Both the position numbers and the translations under genes were made by a program. A stretch of DNA of 64,000 bases, from contig NZ_QYYD01000005.1 in assembly GCF_003591005.1 (NCBI RefSeq), forward strand, positions 1-64,000, read 5' to 3'. Origin of the DNA: Rhodopseudomonas palustris (lineage in GTDB: Bacteria > Pseudomonadota > Alphaproteobacteria > Rhizobiales > Xanthobacteraceae). Position 1 is the stretch's first letter; each line of letters begins with the position of its first letter. Positions 51,372 to 59,709 of the stretch are shown in pieces. The notes beneath the pieces are model-generated. The model had not been told where the DNA came from, made no database searches, and worked only from the letters and a program-made list of their open reading frames with translations.

Positions 51372-54300
51372 TCAGTTCGGCGGCGTCGGGAAATCGACGT
51401 TGTTATTTTGCCGTCCGGTGTTGAACTCAAAGATCTTGCGCAGCACGCCGGGCGCCATGGCCGAGATCGGGTTGACGCGCAGCACCGGCTGGCCGGGCGT
51501 GCCGACCACTTCGTAGGTGACGCCGATCAGCCCCTCGTTGCTGCCGCCGCCGAGGAACAGCCCGACGATCGGGATCTGGCCGAACATGTTGTTCAGCCCG
51601 TACATCGGCACGAAGGTGCCGCTCATCCGGACCTGATTGGCCGGATAGTCGATCGAGCCCTCGATCGTCGCGCCGATCGTCGGCCCCTTCACCACGCCGT
51701 CGCGCACCGTGAGCTGGCCGTTCTGGCGGGTAAACTCAGCGCGCAGCCGCGAGAACCCGATGCCGGCGGCGGCGCCACCCGGTGCGCCGGCAGCGGCCCG
51801 CTCTAGCGCCGCCTCACCCTTCACGGTGAAGTCACGCACGTTGATCAGGCCTTCCTTCTCGCGCGACTCGGCCCCCGGCGGCTCGAGCGCCAGCGCGAGC
51901 TGGCCGCCATACATTTTCGAATACGTATCGGCGAAGCGGAAGAACGCGCCGGCATCGTTGGTCTCGAGATAGACCACCTCGCGGCCTTTGTTCTTGCCGC
52001 GCAGATCGGCGGTGATCGGGGTGTCGCGGCCGATCTTGCCGTTGAAACTGAAGGAGCGGAACGCGCCGTTGCGGCGGACCATCTTGACGTCGACGGCGCG
52101 CAGCGCCTCGCCGGAATAGCCGGCGACCGCGCCGAGCTTGAGGTCGAGATCGAAGTCGAGGCTCTTGGACTTGCTCTTCGGCTCGGCCTGCGTACCCGAC
52201 AGCGCCGACTTGATGAAGCCGCGGCCGTCGAACACGTCGCCGCGCATCACCACCTTGAGCACGCCATCCGGACCGCGGTCGGCCTTCAGCGTGGTCTTGT
52301 CGCCCTCGGACGGCGAATACACCGGGAAATTGGCGTTGATGATGTCGCCGTCCTCGTCGATCTCGAGCGAACCCTTGATCAGCGTGCCGCTGCCTTCGAT
52401 CTGAATATCCTCGAGCCGGGTCGACTGCGGCTTCTTGACGACGTTGAAGGTGGCGCGACCGGACTTGCCGGTCTGCTTGGTCCAGCCCGGCAGCACGTTG
52501 TCGAATTTCATCGCGGTGAGATCGATGTCGAGACCGAGTTTGGTGTCCTGCTCGTTGTCGCCCATCTTGCCGGCCAGCTTCACCGGCATGGCGCCGCTCA
52601 CAGCCGGGCCGAGATCGAAGCCGAGCTTGGCGCGGCTGGCATCGTCGAGCGTTGCCTGCAGCTTGACGTCGGCATCACCATCGGTCGGCTTGCGATAGTC
52701 GAGCGTCGCCGCCTGGCCGTTGATCTTGACGTCGCCTTTGACCTGATAGCCCTGATTGTTGGCGACCAGCTTCAGCGTGTTCGCCTCGAGCTTCTGCCCC
52801 ATCACCAGCTTGTCGCCGGAGAAGCCGGTCAGATCCGCGGCGATCGTGTAGGTCGTGTCGGCTTTGGTCAGTTCGCGCTGGATCGGCATGCCGAGCGCAA
52901 TCTGTGCGGTGACATTGCCCTTGGTGGCGGCCGGATCGATCGGCACGTTGCTGACATCGCTCAGCCGCCCGGACGACAGCACTTCGGCGACGGCGGGCAC
53001 CGGCGCCTCGAGCTTGAATTTGATCCGGGACGGCGAAGGCTTCGGCGCCATGTCCGGCACCTCGAACAGCACGTCGGAAATCGCCACGCGTCGGCCGCTG
53101 GCCGTCTCCGCGTTGGCCTGCGCGATCGCGACCGTCGCGGTGCGACCGGTGACGCGCACCCGCATGTCGGCATCACGCACCGATGGCAAGCCATCGACCG
53201 GATGGATCGTGGCGCCATTGCCGATGATGTTCACCAGCAAGCCCTCGTCGGGGATCGGCGGTCCGCGCCGCGACAGGTTCTTCACCGGCGAGTTGACCGC
53301 GATGTCGATACTCTGGATCGAGCCCTTGTCGATCCGCTCGTTCACCCATTCACGGACTTCAGGCACGACCAAAATCGGCCAGATCCGCTTCAGAGCGGAC
53401 ACCGACATCGGCGTGCCGGCGAAGCCGAGCTTCAGCCGCGGCTCCCCCGAATAGTCGATGCTGCCCGACCCGGCGACGCCGATCTCGCCATTGTTGAAGT
53501 CGGCCTGCGTCAGCAGCACCCGGCGATTATCGGTGTCGAAACGAACCTGCACCGCAATGCGGTTGAAGATCAGCGGCTGCTCGCCCTCGATGCCGGGCAG
53601 CACGATCGTCCCGCCGGATAGGCCGAGCCGCCAGTCGTTGACGTCGCCGTTCGGTGGTTCGAGCGACGCCAGCAGGGTCACCCGATTGGGCCCCGCGATC
53701 ACCTTGAGCGGCACCATCAGCACGCGCCGATTGGCATCCCATTCGAAGCTGAATTCCGCCTGATCGATCGCCATCGGATAGTCAGGCGTATCGTAGTCGA
53801 TCAGCGTGCCGGCCCCGGCCACCAGCTTGCCGCGCAGATAAGTCGGCACACCGTCGCGGCCGAGTTCGCCGCGCAGATCGCCCGTCAGAGGAAAATCAGC
53901 GCCATAGGTCAGGTTCTTGAGGCGCAGCGCCAGCAGGATGTTGCGGGTCGGCACCTGATTGGCGTGTACTTCCACGGCCCGGACGCCATCGTGCGGGGGG
54001 CCGACCTGCACCCGCAGCGACCACGCCTTGCGGCCCTCCTCGCCGAGGCTCAGCGCGACGCCGCCGCGGCTCGGCCGACGCAGGCTGAGGCTGATGTTCT
54101 CGAAATTCCAGCGATTGCCGCGCTGCTGATCGTCGACGACGAGGTTGCCGTTCTTCAGGCCGATTTCGTCGAGATTCTGGCCGTCGAGGCCGGTCAGGCT
54201 GAGACTGTCGAGCCAGTCCAGCCCCGCCAGCAGGCTCTTCATCGCTTCGCCATTGTCGGCGGCGGGCGGGCCGGCCGGCGGCACGACGCTGTCCGGCGCC

Positions 54301-55007
54301 GTGCTTCCCGGCGTTGCGGCGGGTGGCTGAACCGGAAGCGTGAATTCCGGCGGCTTGCGGGTTGATGCAACGCCGGTGGCCAGCGGCCGGGCCGTGTCAC
54401 CAGTGGATACGGTCACCTGCCCGTCGGGGGTGATGCGAATGGCGAGTTCGGCATCGACCAGGCGCAGACTCTCGGCGCGTAACTTGCCGAGCAGCAATGC
54501 CGAGCCGGACAACCGGACTTCGGCTTTCGGAGCGCTCGCGACGATCACGTGATCATGGTCGCGCACGACGATGTCGCGAATCCGGACGGCAACGCGGATC
54601 CGTCCGACGCGCTCGATCTGGGTGCCGCCGACCTCGACCGTGTTGCCGTGGCCGATGTTTTGTTCGATCGCGTCGGCGAGCCAGGGCGTCGCCATATCGA
54701 GATTGATCGGCCCCGCCCCGAGCCGCAGCCACACGCCGCCGAACCCGGCCGCCAGCACAAAACCCACCACCACCAGCGTGATCAGCGTTCGCCGGAGCCA
54801 GGGCGTGCCGACCAACCGGTGCCGCCAGCGCCGCATCGAATCATCGACGCGGTCAAAGCCGAGATTGCGCCGCCTCAGCAGTTTGCGGGCCCGGTCGCGA
54901 CACGCCTCTTCGTGCTCATGATCCCACTCGCCATCGTGCCAGCGATGGGCGTCCTCGTCCTGCCGGGAATGCGGGCCGGAAGCGTTGGGCGATGGGTAGT
55001 TGGCCAT
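51372..55007 (-). CDS. AsmA/YhdP-like (DUF3971) envelope protein
   Basis: A ~1211-residue protein with a charged cytosolic head (about 70 residues), one membrane anchor (PWLRRTLITLVVVGFVLAAG) and a very long beta-rich periplasmic part with DUF3971-like and AsmA-like C-terminal regions (ending ARLMSGTFVPMYGLN-type and IPIVGLFLGGGSNEG). Such proteins (YhdP, TamB, AsmA) form bridges that carry phospholipid from inner to outer membrane. ATG 55007 has GAGAGG close upstream; the frame also opens at ATG 55130, so the start is uncertain. It diverges from the peroxiredoxin gene. Confidence 0.85.
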   Translation of the reverse strand: MANYPSPNASGPHSRQDEDAHRWHDGEWDHEHEEACRDRARKLLRRRNLGFDRVDDSMRRWRHRLVGTPWLRRTLITLVVVGFVLAAGFGGVWLRLGAGPINLDMATPWLADAIEQNIGHGNTVEVGGTQIERVGRIRVAVRIRDIVVRDHDHVIVASAPKAEVRLSGSALLLGKLRAESLRLVDAELAIRITPDGQVTVSTGDTARPLATGVASTRKPPEFTLPVQPPAATPGSTAPDSVVPPAGPPAADNGEAMKSLLAGLDWLDSLSLTGLDGQNLDEIGLKNGNLVVDDQQRGNRWNFENISLSLRRPSRGGVALSLGEEGRKAWSLRVQVGPPHDGVRAVEVHANQVPTRNILLALRLKNLTYGADFPLTGDLRGELGRDGVPTYLRGKLVAGAGTLIDYDTPDYPMAIDQAEFSFEWDANRRVLMVPLKVIAGPNRVTLLASLEPPNGDVNDWRLGLSGGTIVLPGIEGEQPLIFNRIAVQVRFDTDNRRVLLTQADFNNGEIGVAGSGSIDYSGEPRLKLGFAGTPMSVSALKRIWPILVVPEVREWVNERIDKGSIQSIDIAVNSPVKNLSRRGPPIPDEGLLVNIIGNGATIHPVDGLPSVRDADMRVRVTGRTATVAIAQANAETASGRRVAISDVLFEVPDMAPKPSPSRIKFKLEAPVPAVAEVLSSGRLSDVSNVPIDPAATKGNVTAQIALGMPIQRELTKADTTYTIAADLTGFSGDKLVMGQKLEANTLKLVANNQGYQVKGDVKINGQAATLDYRKPTDGDADVKLQATLDDASRAKLGFDLGPAVSGAMPVKLAGKMGDNEQDTKLGLDIDLTAMKFDNVLPGWTKQTGKSGRATFNVVKKPQSTRLEDIQIEGSGTLIKGSLEIDEDGDIINANFPVYSPSEGDKTTLKADRGPDGVLKVVMRGDVFDGRGFIKSALSGTQAEPKSKSKSLDFDLDLKLGAVAGYSGEALRAVDVKMVRRNGAFRSFSFNGKIGRDTPITADLRGKNKGREVVYLETNDAGAFFRFADTYSKMYGGQLALALEPPGAESREKEGLINVRDFTVKGEAALERAAAGAPGGAAAGIGFSRLRAEFTRQNGQLTVRDGVVKGPTIGATIEGSIDYPANQVRMSGTFVPMYGLNNMFGQIPIVGLFLGGGSNEGLIGVTYEVVGTPGQPVLRVNPISAMAPGVLRKIFEFNTGRQNNNVDFPTPPN

Positions 55008-55283
55008 TGCCTCTCGTTGTGCGCGCTCGGTCGCAGTCTGATCGCCGAGGGAGGTTTGCGCGCCGACGCGCAGGAGACGCTCCTGTGGCGGCATTTCTGC
55101 CCGTCCTCGGTTGAACTGTTGACTCGTCACCGAGCCGGAAGGCCTACGTCACTATCGGGTGGCCGGGATGACGAATCCCTGCAACCATATCCTGAGGTAA
55201 ACGGATTTGCCCAGCGATGCCGGTGCCGCAGCAACTTTCGCGAACCTCCGTTTGACCCGCCGAAAGCGACGAAAGGAAGGCGT

Positions 55284-55925
55284 ATGTCCAAGCAAACGCG
55301 TGAGAATCCTGCGAAATCGGGATCGGCAAAGAAGTCCGCGGCGAAACCCGCCGCCGGTAAGCGGTCAGCCCCGGCCGCGAAAACCGCGGCCAAGCCGAAG
55401 GCCGGCGCTCCCGCCAAGGCTGCTGCTTCAAAGACTGCAACGGCCGCAATAGCCGAGGCAGCTGTCCTCCCCGAGGGCGCCAAGGCACCTGACTTCGCAC
55501 TGCCCCGCGACGGCGGCGAGACCATCAGGCTGGCTGACTTTGCCGATCAGAAGCTGGTGATCTTCTTCTACCCGCGCGCCAATACCCCCGGCTGCACCAA
55601 GGAGGCGATCGACTTCACCCGGCTGAAGCCGGCATTCGCAAACTGCGACACCGCGGTGATCGGCGTATCCGCCGACTCGGTGAAGGCGCAGGCTTCGTTT
55701 CGCGACAAGCACAGCCTGGGGACGCCGCTGCTCTCGGACCCCACCCACCAGATGCTTGAAGCATACGGCGCCTGGGGCGAAAAATCATTGTATGGCCGCA
55801 AGTTCGAAGGGGTGCTTCGGACAACGGTTCTGATCGGACGGGACGGAAAGGTCGCTCGGATCTGGCGCAATGTGAAGGTCGACGGCCATGCCGACCAGGT
55901 CCTCGCCGCGGCGCAATTGCTGTGA
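55284..55925 (+). CDS. Bcp/PrxQ-type peroxiredoxin with Lys/Ala-rich N terminus
   Basis: A 213-residue thiol peroxidase that reduces hydrogen peroxide or organic hydroperoxides. Residues 1-60 are Lys/Ala-rich (repeats of AAKPAA), like histone H1 tails. Residues ~60-210 form the peroxiredoxin fold. The peroxidatic Cys104 is in NTPGCTKEA; the nearby resolving Cys of E. coli Bcp (5 residues on) is Ile here, leaving Cys121 as the only other candidate. GAAAGGAAGG precedes ATG 55284. It lies 87 bp before the M23 peptidase gene on the same strand. Confidence 0.9.
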   Translation: MSKQTRENPAKSGSAKKSAAKPAAGKRSAPAAKTAAKPKAGAPAKAAASKTATAAIAEAAVLPEGAKAPDFALPRDGGETIRLADFADQKLVIFFYPRANTPGCTKEAIDFTRLKPAFANCDTAVIGVSADSVKAQASFRDKHSLGTPLLSDPTHQMLEAYGAWGEKSLYGRKFEGVLRTTVLIGRDGKVARIWRNVKVDGHADQVLAAAQLL

Positions 55926-56011
55926 ACCTCTTTTCCGAAAATTAACCATGAGGGGGTCAAATCTGCCCGCGCGTTGAGCCGACGACCTGTTCCGTCGGCG
56001 CGGGAGTATCG

Positions 56012-57400
56012 ATGTCCTACCGTCTAGGTTCCCACCCCGACCACCAGCCCCACGCCCCCCATCACGGCCGCCCGCAGCCGCCGCATCGCACGCCTCGGCC
56101 GCAATACCCGGCGCCCAAGCTGGCCCAGGCCGCGGTTGCAGAAGGCAGCAGCTACACCATCGCCCATGCGGGCAAGCAGGTCAGGATCGGCCCGGTGGTG
56201 TTCTGGATCGTGGTTGGCACCGTCGTGGCACTCGGCGTCTGGTCGGCCGCCACCGCCACCTACTTCGCGTTCCGCGACGACGTGCTGACCCGGCTGATCG
56301 CCCGCCAGGCCGAGATGCAATACGCCTATGAGGACCGTATCGCCGAGCTGCGCGCCAAGGTCGACCGCACCACCAGCCGGCAATTGCTCGACCAGGAGCA
56401 GTTCGACCAGAAGCTCGACCAGATCATGCGCCGCCAGAGCATGCTCGAATCGCGCGCCAACGCCCTGAACAGCCTGCCCGACGTCGCCGTGACCGGCAGC
56501 ATCAAGAGCGGCCGCGGGGCCTCGGCCGAGGCCGCGCCGTCCGGGCCGCTGAAGCCCTCGCCGATCAATGACACCGTCATCTTCGTCGCGCCGCCCGACC
56601 GCGAGGCGCGGCTGGAATCGCGCACCCCCGCCACCATGCCGGCGCTGCCGAACACCCAATATGCCAAGGCGCAGGGCGTCGGTACCGCGCTGTCCAAGCT
56701 CGACCAGTCGCTCGATCAGGTCGAGCGCCGCCAGATCGCCCTGCTGGGCTCGGTGGAAGAATCGTTCGACTCCCGTGCTCGCCGGATGCGCGGCGTGCTG
56801 ACCGACCTCGGCCTCGACGCGCGCGGCATCGAAGCCGCCGCCCCGCGCGGCGCAGGCGGCATCGGCGGCCCATTTGTGCCGGTGAAGGCCCCCAGCAGCA
56901 ATGCCAGCGCGTTCGATCGCCAGCTCTACCGCATCAACATCAGCCGCGCCCAGCTCGACAAGCTCAACCGCGCGCTGACACTGGTCCCGTATCGCAAACC
57001 GGTACTTGGCGAGGTTGAATTCTCGTCGGGCTTCGGCGTCCGCACCGACCCGTTCCTCGGCCGTCCCGCGATGCACTCCGGTCTCGACTTCCGCGCCTCC
57101 ACCGGCGACCCGGTCCGCGCCACCGCGATCGGCAAGGTGGTGAACGCCGGCTGGCAGGGTGGCTACGGCCAGATGGTCGAGATCGACCACGGCAACGGCC
57201 TGTCGACCCGCTACGGCCATTTGTCGAAGATCATCGCCAAGGTCGGCCAGAGCATCCAGATCGGCCAGGTGATCGGCGAAGTCGGCTCCACCGGCCGCTC
57301 GACCGGCCCACATCTGCACTACGAAACCCGCATCGACGGCGAAGCCGTGGATCCGCAGAAATTTTTGCGGGCGGGGGTCAGGCTGGCGGGGGCAAACTAA
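56012..57400 (+). CDS. M23-family peptidoglycan metallopeptidase
   Basis: A 462-residue membrane-anchored, likely periplasmic protein. Residues 1-55 are a Pro/His-rich cytosolic head, 60-85 a membrane segment (VVFWIVVGTVVALGVW) and about 90-155 a coiled coil. The LytM domain (~315-460) has metal ligands His355 and Asp359 in HSGLDF and His436 in HLHYE, with the active-site GHLS. The zinc site is complete, so it may cut peptidoglycan crosslinks or activate amidases. ATG 56012 starts it. Confidence 0.92.
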   Translation: MSYRLGSHPDHQPHAPHHGRPQPPHRTPRPQYPAPKLAQAAVAEGSSYTIAHAGKQVRIGPVVFWIVVGTVVALGVWSAATATYFAFRDDVLTRLIARQAEMQYAYEDRIAELRAKVDRTTSRQLLDQEQFDQKLDQIMRRQSMLESRANALNSLPDVAVTGSIKSGRGASAEAAPSGPLKPSPINDTVIFVAPPDREARLESRTPATMPALPNTQYAKAQGVGTALSKLDQSLDQVERRQIALLGSVEESFDSRARRMRGVLTDLGLDARGIEAAAPRGAGGIGGPFVPVKAPSSNASAFDRQLYRINISRAQLDKLNRALTLVPYRKPVLGEVEFSSGFGVRTDPFLGRPAMHSGLDFRASTGDPVRATAIGKVVNAGWQGGYGQMVEIDHGNGLSTRYGHLSKIIAKVGQSIQIGQVIGEVGSTGRSTGPHLHYETRIDGEAVDPQKFLRAGVRLAGAN

Positions 57401-57415
57401 CGTGGTCGCGGTGGC

Positions 57416-58267
57416 TTACTTGCTACCGCGAATGGTGTAGTCCGCCATCGCTGCCCAGTCTCGATCGCCCATGCCGGCATCGACCGTCTCAGACATCTGC
57501 CGGTGCACCGCTCCCAGCATCGGCAGTTGCCGGCCCGCCTGCTCGGCGGCCTCCGTGGCCAGACGAAGATCCTTCAGTCCCAACGTGGCCTTGAAGCCGG
57601 GGTGATACTTTCCTTCCGCGATAATCTTCGAATACACCAGATAGGACCGCGCGCCGAACAGCGTACCGAGAATCAGTTCGAAGAACTTCTCTCGCGGCAA
57701 TCCATTCGCCTCGGTGATCACCACGCCTTCGGCCATCGCCTCGATCGCCATGGTGATCATCATGTTGCAGGCGACCTTCGCGGCATTCGCGGTCGGCGCC
57801 TCCGGTCCCATGTCCCAGATCTTGCCGCCGATGACATCGAGCACCGGGCGCACTGCCTCCACGGCCTCAGGCGGACCGCCCACCAGCACGTTGAGCTGGC
57901 CTGCAGCGGCGACATCAGGCCGTCCGAGCACGGGCGCTGACACATAAGAGATCCCGACGGCCTGATGCGCCGACACCAGCTCGCGCGCGAACGCCACCGA
58001 GATAGTCGAGTTGACGACATGGACGAGTTGCTTGCCCGCTTTGGCGAGCGCGCCGCTATCGAGCAACACCGACCGGATCACGGCGTCCTCGGATAGCATC
58101 GTCAGCGCGACATCGCCTTGCAACGCTTCGACCGGCGACGCGACCATGGTGACGCCTTCGATTTCGCCGCCGGAGCGATTCCATGCTTTCACCTGATGAC
58201 CCGCAGCGACCAGATTGCGTGCCATCTCACGCCCCATCGCGCCGAGGCCGATCACGCCGATATCCAT
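57416..58267 (-). CDS. Beta-hydroxyacid dehydrogenase family oxidoreductase
   Basis: A 283-residue NAD(P)-dependent dehydrogenase of the 3-hydroxyisobutyrate/tartronate-semialdehyde type. The nucleotide-binding GVIGLGAMGREMARNL is at residues 4-19, and the catalytic Lys is in AAKVACNMMI (about 170). The substrate-specific first motif is only partly conserved, so the substrate is unknown. GGAGAG lies upstream of ATG 58267. It follows prfB by 204 bp, which hold nothing I can call, and may have its own promoter. Confidence 0.88.
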   Translation of the reverse strand: MDIGVIGLGAMGREMARNLVAAGHQVKAWNRSGGEIEGVTMVASPVEALQGDVALTMLSEDAVIRSVLLDSGALAKAGKQLVHVVNSTISVAFARELVSAHQAVGISYVSAPVLGRPDVAAAGQLNVLVGGPPEAVEAVRPVLDVIGGKIWDMGPEAPTANAAKVACNMMITMAIEAMAEGVVITEANGLPREKFFELILGTLFGARSYLVYSKIIAEGKYHPGFKATLGLKDLRLATEAAEQAGRQLPMLGAVHRQMSETVDAGMGDRDWAAMADYTIRGSK

Positions 58268-58471
58268 TGCCCGCTCTCCTGTTGGGTATTGTCGATCAGG
58301 AGCTGACTGCCGCCCCTGCTCTGCAACAGGTGGTGCGCGTCCGCCTCGACAGAACACACAGCTTCGCGTCCCGGCTATGCTCCACGCCAGCAACCAAGCT
58401 TATGTCGATGCGATCAAATAGTCTCGGCAGCGGCGCGCCGTGACTCCACAACGAAGCGGCGATCCGCTGAA

Positions 58472-59603
58472 CTAATCCACGTCCTCGACGCTGCCCGGCC
58501 CGGTCCCGAACGCCCTCTGCGCCAAGGTCGCGGCCATGAATTCGTCGAGGTCGCCGTCGAGTACGCCGGCGGTGTCGGAGGTTTGCACGCCGGTGCGCAG
58601 GTCCTTGACCATCTGATACGGCTGCAGGACGTAGGAGCGGATCTGGTGGCCCCAGCCGATTTCGGTCTTGGCAGCCTGATCGGCGGCCGCCTGCTCTTCG
58701 CGCTTCTTCAACTCGATCTCGTACAGCCGCGCGCGCAGCATGTCCCACGCCTGGGCACGGTTCTTGTGCTGCGAGCGGCCGGCCTGGCACACCACAGCGA
58801 CACCCGTCGGAATATGCGTCAGCCGCACGGCCGACTCAGTCTTGTTGACGTGCTGGCCGCCGGCGCCGCCCGACCGCATGGTGTCGACCCGGACGTCGGA
58901 CTCCGCGATGTCGATCTTGATCGAGTTGTCGATCACCGGGAAGATCTGCACGCTCGAGAACGAGGTGTGGCGGCGGGCGTTCGAATCGAACGGCGAAATG
59001 CGGACGAGGCGATGCACGCCGGCTTCGGTCTTCAGCCAGCCGTAAGCGTTGTGGCCGGAGATCTGAATCGTCGCCGATTTGATGCCCGCCTCTTCGCCCT
59101 CCGATTCTTCGAGATACTCGATCTTGAAACCGTGCTTCTCGGCCCAGCGCGTGTACATCCGCAGCAGCATCGAGGCCCAGTCCTGGCTCTCGGTGCCGCC
59201 GGCGCCGGCGTGGACTTCCAGATAAGTGTCGAACTTATCGGCTTCGCCGGACAACAGCGCTTCCAGCTCGCGGCGCGCGACTTCCTTCTTCAGCGCCTTG
59301 AGCGCGTTCTCGGCTTCCTTGACGATGCCCTCGTCGCCCTCGGCTTCACCGAGTTCGATCATCTCGACATTGTCGGTCAGCTCACGCTCGACCTTGCCGA
59401 TACCGGTCAGCGCGTCCTCCAGCGAGGTGCGCTCCTGCATCAGCCTTTGAGCCTTCTGCGGATCGTTCCAGAGGTCGGGATCTTCGGCGAGCTTGTTCAG
59501 CTCCGCGAGGCGGATGGTCGACTGATCGACGTCAAAGATGCCTCCTCAGCAGCCCGACTGACTGCTTGATCTCTTCGACGAGGCGTTCAATTTCTGAGCG
59601 CAT
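58472..59603 (-). CDS. prfB: Peptide chain release factor 2, with programmed +1 frameshift
   Basis: RF2 ends translation at UGA and UAA. The gene is read in two frames: 23 codons from ATG 59603 to a CTT-TGA, then +1 shift into the frame running to 58472, giving 376 residues. The shift site is AGGAGG-CAT-CTT-TGA-C (59531-59546). The second part starts [12 protein letters not shown]; the stop-codon motif SPF is in [11 protein letters not shown] and the catalytic GGQ is in [15 protein letters not shown] plain reading-frame search would wrongly start it at ATG 59440. It is 106 bp after mrcA. Confidence 0.95.
59531..59546 (-). promoter_or_regulatory. Programmed frameshift site of prfB
   Basis: On the minus strand the sequence reads AGGAGG CAT CTT TGA C. 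The internal Shine-Dalgarno-like AGGAGG lies three bases before CTT, the same spacing as in E. coli prfB. When RF2 is scarce, ribosomes slip forward at CTT-TGA, so the protein controls its own amount. Confidence 0.95.
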
Positions 59604-59709
59604 GGAAACTCTGATGAAGTGGCAACGCGGCCGACGCGGCCGCAGGCGTTGAGACGCGATTTAACGGGCGACGCGGCAAAGCGCAATCGCCCGTTGGATC
59701 GGAAGGCGG

